Positions 25,852-33,419 of a stretch of DNA of 47,417 nucleotides are shown here, piece by piece (position 1 is the first letter of the stretch; every line of letters begins with the position of its first letter). Under the pieces are notes generated by a model that was given only the letters and a program-made list of their open reading frames with translations, had not been told where the DNA came from and made no database searches. Both the position numbers and the translations under genes were made by a program. Location of the stretch: positions 1 to 47,417 of the forward strand of contig REBY01000188.1 in NCBI GenBank assembly GCA_007692485.1. The letters are read 5' to 3'. The stretch comes from Pseudomonadaceae bacterium. GTDB lineage: Bacteria; Pseudomonadota; Gammaproteobacteria; Pseudomonadales; Pseudomonadaceae.

Positions 25852-27573
25852 TCAGTCGCCGAGCACGATACCATCCAGCCGCGGGTCGGCGGCGCCGCGC
25901 CAGCCCGTGTCGATGCGCTGGATGGCATGTACTCCGCTGGTCATGGGTTCTAGGCGCACCCGGTGGCCCAGTGCTTGTAAGGCCTCGGCATGATCCGCCA
26001 GCCAGGTGTCGGCTTCCAGTTCAATGCCCCGCCGTCGTTCCACCATATTCGGTAACGCCAGGGCCTCGGCCAGCTCCATCTCCCAGTCGAGGGTGGCGAT
26101 CAGGCTTTTCACTACATAGCCGATAATCCGGCTGCCGCCGCGTGAGCCAATTACCATGATGGGCTCGCCGTCGGCGTCATAAACGACAAAAGGTGACATG
26201 GAGCTGCGCGGCCGTTTGCCGCCAGCTACCGCATTGGGGTGCTCGCGGTCACTCAGGCGCGGATTGAAGTTGAAGTCAGTCAGTTGGCTATTGATAACAA
26301 AACCCTGACTGAGCATACGGCTGCCGAAAGGGATTTCATTGGAGCCGGTAAAGGCCACCAGATTGCCTGCACTGTCGACCACGCTCAGGTGTGAGGTGCC
26401 GTGTTCCGGTTCGGGTGCCGGTAGTTCGGCCTCAGGTAGCTCGGCGGCGATGCCGGCAACGCCGGGCACGACATCATCTTTTGCCTGCTGAGGGTCTATC
26501 AGGTTGGCACGCTGGGCCAGATAGTCGCGGTCCAGCAGATCCGTCAGGGGCACCTCAACAAAATCCGGGTCCCCCACGTAATACTCGCGGTCGGCAAAGG
26601 CCAGTCGGCTGGCTTCGGCAATCAGGTGCCAGGCCTGGGTGTCATCAGCACTCAGGTCGGGCAGCGGGAAGTGTTCAAGGATGCCCAGTATCTGCAATAC
26701 GGTAATGCCGCCTGACGAGGGCGGGGGCGGGCCGCACAGGGTCCATTGTCGGTAGGCACCACATACGGGCGGGCGTTCGATGGCCGCATAATCATGTAAG
26801 TCGCTGAGCTGCATGTCGCCGCGGCCCCAGCGCGCGTCATGGACGCGCTGTAGAAACTGCTCGCCGATGGCTCCGTGGTAAAAACTGTCGGTCCCTTCAT
26901 CCGCCAGCTGGCGTAGGGTCACGGCCAGCTCCGGGTTATGCAGCCTGGGCGCTTCTTCAGCGGCCTGGCGGCGAAAGTACTGGCGCGTATCGGCGAACAG
27001 GCGTAATGACCAGTCCTGATTGATTTGCTGTTGCAGGCGCGGTGGCATGGCAATGCCCTGCTCAGCCAGTTCGATGGCTGGGGCAAACAGGCTGGCCCAG
27101 GGGAGTTGGCCATGTTCGGCATGGGCTTTCGCCATCAGGGCCAGCAGGCCAGGCACGCCGATCGAGTCGCTGCCGGCCATGGCAACGATGAAGGGCTTGT
27201 TCATTCCCGGCCAGCGGAAGCGGTCAGCGCCGGCGGCCTGGGGGGCCGTCTCGCGGCCATCATAAAAGCGTGTTTGGCCGCTTTGCGCCTCATGTAGCAA
27301 CATAAAGCCACCGCCACCAATGCCGGTTTCTGGTGCCTCGACCAGGCCCAATACCAGCTTGGCGGCAATGGCCGCGTCGACGGCACTGCCGCCCTGACGC
27401 AAGATGTCACGTCCGGCTGCCGCTGCCAGCGGGTGAGGGGCGCTGATCATATGTTGCGGCGCTTCGCGCTCGGCACGGGTTTGCACCGCTGGCGTATCGG
27501 TCGCCGGGTCACTGCCGGTACAGGCAGCGAGCAAAGCCAGTAGCGGGAATCCCAGGAGGCAGTTACGTATCAT
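25852..27573 (-). CDS. ggt: Gamma-glutamyltransferase, predicted lipoprotein
   Basis: Self-processing N-terminal-nucleophile enzyme that cleaves or transfers gamma-glutamyl groups, for example from glutathione, outside the cytoplasm. The product is about 573 residues. The signal ends in a lipobox (LLAAC, cysteine at residue 18), so a lipid anchor is predicted. Conserved parts include GGSAVDAAIAAKLVLGLVE, TGIGGGGFMLL, DGRETAP, PPPSSGGIT, and the autocleavage/nucleophile threonine in EHGTSHLSVVD (Thr393). Three ATG codons lie in tandem (27579, 27576, 27573). AAGG abuts the first and is 6 nt from the third, so 27573 is used. Only 57 bp separate it from the amidoligase gene on the same strand, so it may be the first gene of a four-gene operon. 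Confidence 0.92.
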   Translation of the reverse strand: MIRNCLLGFPLLALLAACTGSDPATDTPAVQTRAEREAPQHMISAPHPLAAAAGRDILRQGGSAVDAAIAAKLVLGLVEAPETGIGGGGFMLLHEAQSGQTRFYDGRETAPQAAGADRFRWPGMNKPFIVAMAGSDSIGVPGLLALMAKAHAEHGQLPWASLFAPAIELAEQGIAMPPRLQQQINQDWSLRLFADTRQYFRRQAAEEAPRLHNPELAVTLRQLADEGTDSFYHGAIGEQFLQRVHDARWGRGDMQLSDLHDYAAIERPPVCGAYRQWTLCGPPPPSSGGITVLQILGILEHFPLPDLSADDTQAWHLIAEASRLAFADREYYVGDPDFVEVPLTDLLDRDYLAQRANLIDPQQAKDDVVPGVAGIAAELPEAELPAPEPEHGTSHLSVVDSAGNLVAFTGSNEIPFGSRMLSQGFVINSQLTDFNFNPRLSDREHPNAVAGGKRPRSSMSPFVVYDADGEPIMVIGSRGGSRIIGYVVKSLIATLDWEMELAEALALPNMVERRRGIELEADTWLADHAEALQALGHRVRLEPMTSGVHAIQRIDTGWRGAADPRLDGIVLGD

Positions 27574-27686
27574 CATCATCCTTGTAGGTTATTCGTCGTC
27601 AAAATCAAGGCACAGGATAGTTGTCAGTCGTTTTACGTTAGAATAGTCTGCTCAACTTCTTCTATTTCACCGTGTGTAGGAACCGC

Positions 27687-27875
27687 ATGTCCAAACTCGC
27701 AGATTTTCGTGCCATTGAACGCCAACTGGCCGATCAATTGGCTCAGTTGGAAACCCTGAAGCAGGATGATCAGCTGAATGCCGAACTGGCGTTCAACGAC
27801 GAACTCAAGGCGCTGATCAAGTCCTACGGCCTGAGCAAGCGTGATGTTGTGGCTATCCTGCAATCAGCCAGTTAA
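27687..27875 (+). CDS. MvaU/MvaT-like N-terminal oligomerisation domain only (62 aa, no DNA-binding domain)
   Basis: The 62-residue product starts MSKLADFRAIERQL and continues through DQLAQLETLKQDD, AELAFNDELKALIKSYG and RDVVAILQSAS. From my knowledge of Pseudomonas MvaU and MvaT, this follows their first 58 or so residues (the coiled-coil dimerisation region) closely. The AT-hook-like C-terminal half, which contains YKNPHTGE and GGNHK-type motifs in those proteins, is missing. I checked the three frames after the TAA and found no remnant of it. AGGA precedes ATG 27687. Such a protein could poison MvaT/MvaU filaments, as truncated H-NST does for H-NS in enterobacteria; this is inference. It could also be a decayed mvaU copy. 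It is divergent from ggt. Confidence 0.75.
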   Translation: MSKLADFRAIERQLADQLAQLETLKQDDQLNAELAFNDELKALIKSYGLSKRDVVAILQSAS

Positions 27876-27928
27876 ACCCTTGCCCTTCGCTTGATCCTAT
27901 ACCCTGAAGTTGTCTGCCGACATGTAAC

Positions 27929-27957
27929 GGCATGGTATTTTATTGCCTGGTTTTTTT
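27929..27957 (+). terminator. Weak terminator candidate after the MvaU-like gene
   Basis: GGCA (27929-27932) and TGCC (27944-27947) can form a short stem, followed by GG and seven T (27951-27957). The stem is weak, so this is tentative. Confidence 0.3.
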
Positions 27958-28064
27958 GCTTAATCGCGTTTCAGTTCCCATACTATTAGCACACTGGCCA
28001 GCGGCCAGTTTCATTAGAAGTGTTGCCGGGCGCTCTTTTGCCTGAAGCAGCCCATCATAAATCA

Positions 28065-28080
28065 TGCCTGCATGCAGGCA
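28065..28080. promoter_or_regulatory. 16-bp perfect palindrome upstream of the BCCT transporter gene
   Basis: TGCCTGCATGCAGGCA is fully self-complementary and ends 25 bp before the ATG at 28106, just ahead of the ribosome site GGGAG. It could be an operator for a dimeric regulator controlling osmolyte uptake or a leader hairpin. A TACTAT-like -10 lies around 27981. The regulator is unknown. Confidence 0.5.
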
Positions 28081-28105
28081 GAACCTCTGCTAGGGAGCAC
28101 GACCC

Positions 28106-29767
28106 ATGGGTAACGATCCCATCAAACCGGGAACCGAGGATCCGCATCAGGATGCCGGCCCGGCGATTCCGGCACCGTCCGGTGAGACCAACCTGATCGA
28201 CACGGACTATGTGATCGGGCAAGACAATATCAAGGGACAGTTTTCCATCGCGCTGGATATTCACGGCAAGGTATTCAGTATTTCCGCAATCACCATTCTG
28301 CTGTTTGTCATCTTGACGTTGGCACTGCAGAACGAGGTTGAGCCCATTTTTGCCGCAGTGCGAAATTGGCTGACTGGCAACCTGGCCTGGTTTTTCATCA
28401 GCGCGGCCAATATCTTCGTGGTGCTTTGTCTGGTGTTGATTGTGACGCCTCTGGGTAAGGTGCGCTTAGGTGGTAAGGACGCCGTAGCAGACCATTCCTA
28501 CCTGGGCTGGTTTTCCATGCTGTTTGCCGCCGGTATGGGCATCGGTCTGATGTTTTATGGGGTAGCTGAGCCAATGGGGCATTTCTCTGCCGCCATGGGT
28601 GGTATCAGCGGTGAAGCCGGTGCCCGCACGGACTGGTCACCTCTGGCAGGTGCTGAGGGTGATGCCGGTGCCGCTGCGCGCCTGGCAATGGCCTCGACCA
28701 TTTTTCATTGGGGTCTGCACCCTTGGGCGATCTACGCCATTGTGGCGCTGGCGCTGGCGTTGTTCTCTTTCAACAAAGGCCTGCCGCTGAGCATCCGCTC
28801 GATCTTTTATCCGCTGCTGGGTGAGCGTGTGTGGGGCTGGCCGGGGCATGTTATTGATATTCTGGCGGTGTTTGCCACTCTGTTCGGTCTGGCAACCTCG
28901 CTGGGTCTGGGCGCACAGCAGGCGGCCGGGGGTATCAATTACCTGTTCGAAATCGGTGGTGGTAACGCCAGTATGGTGTTGCTGATTATCGGGATTACCA
29001 TTATCGCCATGCTGTCGGTACTGGCGGGCCTGGAAAAGGGTGTGAAACGTCTGTCCCAGGTCAACATGACCCTGGCAGTGCTGTTGCTGGGCTTTGTGAT
29101 TGTGGTTGGCCCGACAGTGGCAATTCTGACCGGCTTTTTCAGCAATCTGGGCGCATATTTGCAGTACTTACCCGCCTTGTCGAATCCGGTCGGCCGTGAA
29201 GATGCCAACTTCAGCCAGGGCTGGACTGCCTTCTATTGGGCCTGGTGGATTAGCTGGTCGCCCTTCGTCGGTATGTTTATCGCGCGTGTGAGCCGTGGCC
29301 GTACCGTGCGTGAGTTCCTGATTGCTGTTCTTCTGGTGCCAACAGTGGTCTCGGTACTGTGGATGTCTACCTTTGGTGGTACCGCGATTACCCAGTTCCT
29401 CGGCGGCTTTACCGGGGTGCAGGAAGCGGCGCTGGAAATCCAGCTGTTTGCCATGTTGGCGGAATTGCCGCTGGCAGCGATAACCTCGTTCATCGGCATT
29501 ATTCTGGTGATCATCTTCTTTATCACCTCATCCGATTCGGGGTCGCTGGTGATTGATACCATTACTGCCGGTGGCAAGGTCAATGCGCCTGTGCCGCAAC
29601 GGGTGTTCTGGGTGATTATCGAAGGGGTGATTGCGATTGCCCTGCTGCTGGGCGGTGGCTTGATTGCCTTGCAGGCGATGGCGGTATCGACCGGCTTGCC
29701 CTTCACCATAGTGCTTCTGGTGGGCTGTATCTCGATCGTCAAGGGTTTGATGAGCGAGCCACGCTAG
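28106..29767 (+). CDS. BCCT family transporter (choline/glycine betaine/carnitine type)
   Basis: Inner-membrane symporter of 553 residues for quaternary-ammonium osmolytes. A hydrophilic N-terminal tail of about 50 residues precedes roughly 12 membrane helices. Diagnostic stretches are the glycine-rich GMGIGLMFYGVAEP, WGLHPWAIYAIV and the BCCT signature WAWWISWSPFVGMFIARVSRGRT near two thirds of the length. The C-terminal tail is very short (ends VKGLMSEPR), so the long osmosensing tail of BetP-like members is absent. The exact substrate is not determinable. GGGAG precedes the start and a palindrome lies just upstream. Confidence 0.9.
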   Translation: MGNDPIKPGTEDPHQDAGPAIPAPSGETNLIDTDYVIGQDNIKGQFSIALDIHGKVFSISAITILLFVILTLALQNEVEPIFAAVRNWLTGNLAWFFISAANIFVVLCLVLIVTPLGKVRLGGKDAVADHSYLGWFSMLFAAGMGIGLMFYGVAEPMGHFSAAMGGISGEAGARTDWSPLAGAEGDAGAAARLAMASTIFHWGLHPWAIYAIVALALALFSFNKGLPLSIRSIFYPLLGERVWGWPGHVIDILAVFATLFGLATSLGLGAQQAAGGINYLFEIGGGNASMVLLIIGITIIAMLSVLAGLEKGVKRLSQVNMTLAVLLLGFVIVVGPTVAILTGFFSNLGAYLQYLPALSNPVGREDANFSQGWTAFYWAWWISWSPFVGMFIARVSRGRTVREFLIAVLLVPTVVSVLWMSTFGGTAITQFLGGFTGVQEAALEIQLFAMLAELPLAAITSFIGIILVIIFFITSSDSGSLVIDTITAGGKVNAPVPQRVFWVIIEGVIAIALLLGGGLIALQAMAVSTGLPFTIVLLVGCISIVKGLMSEPR

Positions 29768-29789
29768 ATAGCAGGTAAAGCAATACCAG

Positions 29790-29823
29790 CGGGGCGCTGA
29801 GGGAAACCACAGCGCCCCGTTTG
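29790..29823 (+). terminator. Terminator hairpin after the BCCT gene
   Basis: CGGGGCGCTG (29790-29799) and CAGCGCCCCG (29810-29819) form a perfect 10-bp stem with a 10-nt loop, then TTT. It lies between two convergent genes and may act on both strands. Confidence 0.75.
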
Positions 29824-29826
29824 CGT

Positions 29827-30537
29827 TTAGAGCCAGAAGTCGCTGACCGGGCGGCTGGCATCCACATGCTGGCAGCACTGGGCTTGCAAGAGTTCGGCAG
29901 TGGCCATGGCATCGGTCAGCGCGTGGTGTGGTTGGTAGGCCGGCAGGTTATAGCGCGCACGGCTGTCGGCCAGACGCAGGGAGGGCGGGCGCTTGCCACT
30001 GAGCCGGTCGAGCCAGTGACGGGGTTGGCGCGGATGCTCCCGCGCTTCCAGTTGCATGGTATCGATCAGCGGGAAGTACAGCCCTTGTCCGAGCAATTGC
30101 TTGACCGCATGGCTGAGAAACTGGCGCTCGATCGGGTGGTAATGCACCAGAGCGACCTTGCCCTGCAAATGCTGCAACAGCGCCGGTAGCACCTCTGTTA
30201 AGGGTGGCGCATGACGCACTTCGGCATGGGTAATGCGGTGCAAAGGGATGCTGTCGATGCTCAGGTGACGCGGCCGCACGACCTGATACCAGTGCTCGGC
30301 GCAGCGCACTCGACGGTGGCTGCAATTGACCAAACCGATACTGACAATGGCGTCACGCGCCGGATCAAGACCGGTGGTTTCAATATCCAGGGCTACCAGC
30401 GGCACCTCGGACAGGGGTGTCTGCGGGTCAATAGTGAAACTATGGTAATAGCTGACCAGCTGGCTGCGACCGGCCTGGCTGGCATGCGCAGCGTTATCGG
30501 CCATCAGTGCAGGCCAGTCGGTAGTGGTGTCGCTCAC
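29827..30537 (-). CDS. DnaQ-like DEDDh 3'-5' exonuclease
   Basis: 236-residue exonuclease of the DNA polymerase III epsilon superfamily. Exo I is LVALDIETTGLDP (Asp51, Glu53), followed by VSIGLVNC. Exo II lies in KVALVHYHPIERQFL and Exo III in HHALTDAMATAELL. It is too long for a minimal oligoribonuclease and lacks the replicative epsilon C-terminus, so a stand-alone nucleic-acid trimming enzyme is likely. It starts with GTG at 30537, overlapping the stop of the upstream DUF294/CBS gene by 4 bp (GTGA). The two are therefore probably translated together and may act in one process. Confidence 0.85.
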   Translation of the reverse strand: MSDTTTDWPALMADNAAHASQAGRSQLVSYYHSFTIDPQTPLSEVPLVALDIETTGLDPARDAIVSIGLVNCSHRRVRCAEHWYQVVRPRHLSIDSIPLHRITHAEVRHAPPLTEVLPALLQHLQGKVALVHYHPIERQFLSHAVKQLLGQGLYFPLIDTMQLEAREHPRQPRHWLDRLSGKRPPSLRLADSRARYNLPAYQPHHALTDAMATAELLQAQCCQHVDASRPVSDFWL

Positions 30538-32420
30538 AGGCTGCGCTCCACCCCGCCAGAGGGGTAGCGAAAACGCAAAAATTTCTGCGCGTTGCTGAGC
30601 ACCTGGAAGGCTTCCTTCAGGCTGTGCCTTTGGGTAGCAGTCAGGGCTTCGGGTTCAATGTAGTTGTTCGGATCCTCCTCATGCTCCAGCTGCCAGGCCT
30701 GGTGGCGGATACGCACGCTGGAGAGAAACTCCAGCGCAGCCCGCAAGCCTTCAATGGCTTCGCTGGTCAGCAGCTTGGTTTGCGCAATCGCATCCAGACG
30801 CTCGTTGCTGTTCTGCGCGGTTGAGCCGCAGGCCAGGGCATGCACGCGGATGAGGTCGGTCAACGGTGCGGTGCCGCGTCCTTTGAGGTTGATGATGTTG
30901 TTCTGTTTACCGTCTTTTTCCATCACAAAGGTACGGAAAAAGCCCAGCGGAGGCGTGCGGTTGAGCGCATTGCGCGCCAGGCTGGCGAGAAACGCCGGGC
31001 TCTGGCTCGCCTGCTCGGCAACCTGTTGCTGCAGTTGGACAACCAGTTCGGTTTCGCCATGAACCGCATCCAGGTCAAAGAAAATACAGCTATTGAGCAG
31101 TGTCTGCGGGTTAGGCTTGGCGATCCAGTTGCTGAAGTAACCCTGCCAGACGCTAAGCGGCTGGCGCCAGTCGCGGTTGGTGGCCATGATGCCGCCTTTG
31201 CAGTAGCTGTAGCCACAGGCCGCCAGGCCATCACTGACGCGGGTTGCCAACTGCAGGAAGTAAGCGTCATGCAGGGCAGGGTCAAAGCGTTCATCAAGTA
31301 CCAGAGCGTTGTCCTGGTCGGTCACAATCAACTGTTCATCGCGCGCCATGGAACCCAGCGCCATAAAGCAGTAAGGCACGGGTGGCGGGCCCAGGTCCGC
31401 TTCGGCCAGCTCGATCAGACGCTGGGTGAAGTTGCGCCCGATACTCGACATGGTGCGGCCGATCATATCGGCGGTTGCGCCCTCTTTGACCAGGCGCGCA
31501 AAAGTGGCCTGCACATCCGGTAGCAAGGCTTGCAAGTCATTGGCTGACTGGCAATTGAAGATATTGTTGACCAGATACAAGCTGCTCTGGGTTTCAAAAC
31601 GGGTAATGTCGGCCAGGCTGATAACGCCAACCGGCCGCTGGCGATGCATGATGGGCAGGTGGTGAATATTTGAGCGCAGCATGGTCAACATGGCATCAAA
31701 GACCGAATCGGTACTTTGCAGGGTGACCGGGTTGGCCGTCATCACCTGGCTGATCGGCGTGTCATAGCCCAGCCCCTCAGCGATCACTCGGTTGCGGAAG
31801 TCACGGTCGGTTATAATGCCGATCATATTGGCTGCGTGGGTGTCATTGGTGTGTTCGGCCATAACCAACAGTGAAGAAACGCCGGCCTCACTCATAACTT
31901 GTGCTGCGGCTTGCACCGTTTCGTTGGCAGAAACACTTACCGCACGGCGGCTGAGCAGTTTGCTAACCTTAACCTGCATGCGCTCAGCCGCTTGATCCTG
32001 ATCCGCGACCGCTTTTTGCAGGCGGCTCTGGCCTTCGGCTTCGACAAAGTCGGCAAAGCTGTCAAACTGCTCGCAGAGTTGTTGAAAAAGACTCTCTGGC
32101 AGCAGGTAGATCAGGCAATCTTCCAGCGCCTTTGCCGGGAAACGTACGCGGTTACTGCGCAACAGGCCAAATTGTCCAAAAATATCACCCTCACTCAGGC
32201 GGTTATAGAGTTCGCCACTGCGCCGGTAGACCTCGACCGCACCGCTGCGCACGTAGTGCAGGTGATGAATTGGCTGATCAAAGGCGAGGATATCGCTACC
32301 GGCCTGAAAATAACTGATCTCAACCTGGCTGGCGAGCTGCTCGAGTGTTTCTTCCGGCAGCTGCTCGAAGGGGGCAAAGCGGCTGAGATGGTCGCGGATT
32401 TCAATTAGCTCTATCTGCAT
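30534..32420 (-). CDS. Cyclic-nucleotide-binding / CBS-pair / DUF294 nucleotidyltransferase-like protein
   Basis: 628-residue cytoplasmic signalling protein with four parts in order: a cNMP-binding-like domain (about residues 12-125), a tandem CBS pair (about 150-278), a DUF294-type nucleotidyltransferase domain with GSMARDEQLIVTDQDNALVL from residue 356, and a C-terminal helical DUF294_C region. The architecture suggests adenine-nucleotide or cNMP sensing linked to nucleotidyl transfer (GlnD-like), but the target is unknown. ATG 32420 is preferred over the upstream TTG at 32453 because homologues begin near this residue, although the ribosome site is weak. It overlaps the DnaQ-like gene. Confidence 0.85.
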   Translation of the reverse strand: MQIELIEIRDHLSRFAPFEQLPEETLEQLASQVEISYFQAGSDILAFDQPIHHLHYVRSGAVEVYRRSGELYNRLSEGDIFGQFGLLRSNRVRFPAKALEDCLIYLLPESLFQQLCEQFDSFADFVEAEGQSRLQKAVADQDQAAERMQVKVSKLLSRRAVSVSANETVQAAAQVMSEAGVSSLLVMAEHTNDTHAANMIGIITDRDFRNRVIAEGLGYDTPISQVMTANPVTLQSTDSVFDAMLTMLRSNIHHLPIMHRQRPVGVISLADITRFETQSSLYLVNNIFNCQSANDLQALLPDVQATFARLVKEGATADMIGRTMSSIGRNFTQRLIELAEADLGPPPVPYCFMALGSMARDEQLIVTDQDNALVLDERFDPALHDAYFLQLATRVSDGLAACGYSYCKGGIMATNRDWRQPLSVWQGYFSNWIAKPNPQTLLNSCIFFDLDAVHGETELVVQLQQQVAEQASQSPAFLASLARNALNRTPPLGFFRTFVMEKDGKQNNIINLKGRGTAPLTDLIRVHALACGSTAQNSNERLDAIAQTKLLTSEAIEGLRAALEFLSSVRIRHQAWQLEHEEDPNNYIEPEALTATQRHSLKEAFQVLSNAQKFLRFRYPSGGVERSL

Positions 32421-32485
32421 GGACGACTCATTGCTGGTGGCATGGACGAGCAAGACCTGTCAGTCCAGGCCCGGCGAAATGATGT

Positions 32486-33337
32486 TCAAAGTGTACGAAA
32501 CCAGTTTAGCGCATCTACCCATAAGGGTTCGGCATGCGACCGAAAGTAGCCCATATGGCCAATCTTTCGTGTGCTCACGCGCTGTGGATCGATATCCACT
32601 ACTTGCCAGGGTGCATTCAAATAACCCGGCATAAAGGCATCGCGTGAGCGGGGCAAGGCCCAGGCATCATCCAGCGCATTGGCTGCCATGATCGGGGAAG
32701 TGACCTGTGCCAGCAGGTCGGCCGCTTCGGGGAACAACGGGTCATCCAGGTAATAGCGCGGGAAGCTGCACCAGCGGCGCCATTGCTCATAGGCACCCAG
32801 TGGCAAGTCTTCACCCATGCCCAGTGAGCGCCAGGCCAGATAGCCCTTGCGGCGGGCGATTAGCGGCGCGAATACTTGCCACATGGTCCATACCCGCAAG
32901 CGCTCCAGCGGAGGCATCCAGCCGTGCCAGCCGGCGCCAGTGCCAAAGGTATACAAGCCGGCTACCTTGGCGTGGTTGGGTAGCAAGCCAAAAGCATGCC
33001 CGCCAAGCGAGTGTCCGACCATATACAGGGGGCGCTGGGGATCATGCAGATAGTCAATCGCTGCAGCCAGATCCTGGTTGGCCCAGTCCATGATACTCAT
33101 CTTCTGGCCGCGCAGGTCTCCTGGGTGAGATTTGCCGATACCCCGGTAATCCAGAGTCAGCGCAGTAAAGCCCTGCTGGCGGGCAAACTCAGCGAATCGG
33201 CGGTAGTAGCCTTGCGGAGTGCCGGCGGCACTGGCAATCAATAACCGGCACTCATCCTGCTCGGCAGGGTACAGCGTGGCAGCTAGCGGATAGCCATCCA
33301 GTGCCGACAAGGTGAAAGCTTCAACAGGGTTGCCCAT
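32486..33337 (-). CDS. Alpha/beta hydrolase (serine hydrolase-like)
   Basis: 283-residue hydrolase with an oxyanion/strand region ASAAGTPQGYYRRFA, then LDYRGIGKS and the nucleophile elbow VGHSLGGHAFG (Ser110). A candidate Asp is in ANALDDAWA and a candidate His in KIGHMGYFRSHAEP. No signal peptide is visible. Related Pseudomonas proteins are annotated only as alpha/beta hydrolases, and the substrate is unknown. It is transcribed alone between the DUF294 protein and selO, all on the minus strand. Confidence 0.82.
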   Translation of the reverse strand: MGNPVEAFTLSALDGYPLAATLYPAEQDECRLLIASAAGTPQGYYRRFAEFARQQGFTALTLDYRGIGKSHPGDLRGQKMSIMDWANQDLAAAIDYLHDPQRPLYMVGHSLGGHAFGLLPNHAKVAGLYTFGTGAGWHGWMPPLERLRVWTMWQVFAPLIARRKGYLAWRSLGMGEDLPLGAYEQWRRWCSFPRYYLDDPLFPEAADLLAQVTSPIMAANALDDAWALPRSRDAFMPGYLNAPWQVVDIDPQRVSTRKIGHMGYFRSHAEPLWVDALNWFRTL

Positions 33338-33419
33338 ACAGCCAGAACTCCAGAGCGGTTTAATTATGCGGCAACCCTAACCCAGCCAGCACTGCCTGAC
33401 GAGTCATTTACTGAACCGC

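Noticed and set aside
32419-32634. 71-codon plus-strand frame next to the DUF294 gene start
   Set aside because: It is antisense to the end of the hydrolase gene and the leader of the sensor gene, with no ribosome site or recognisable domain.
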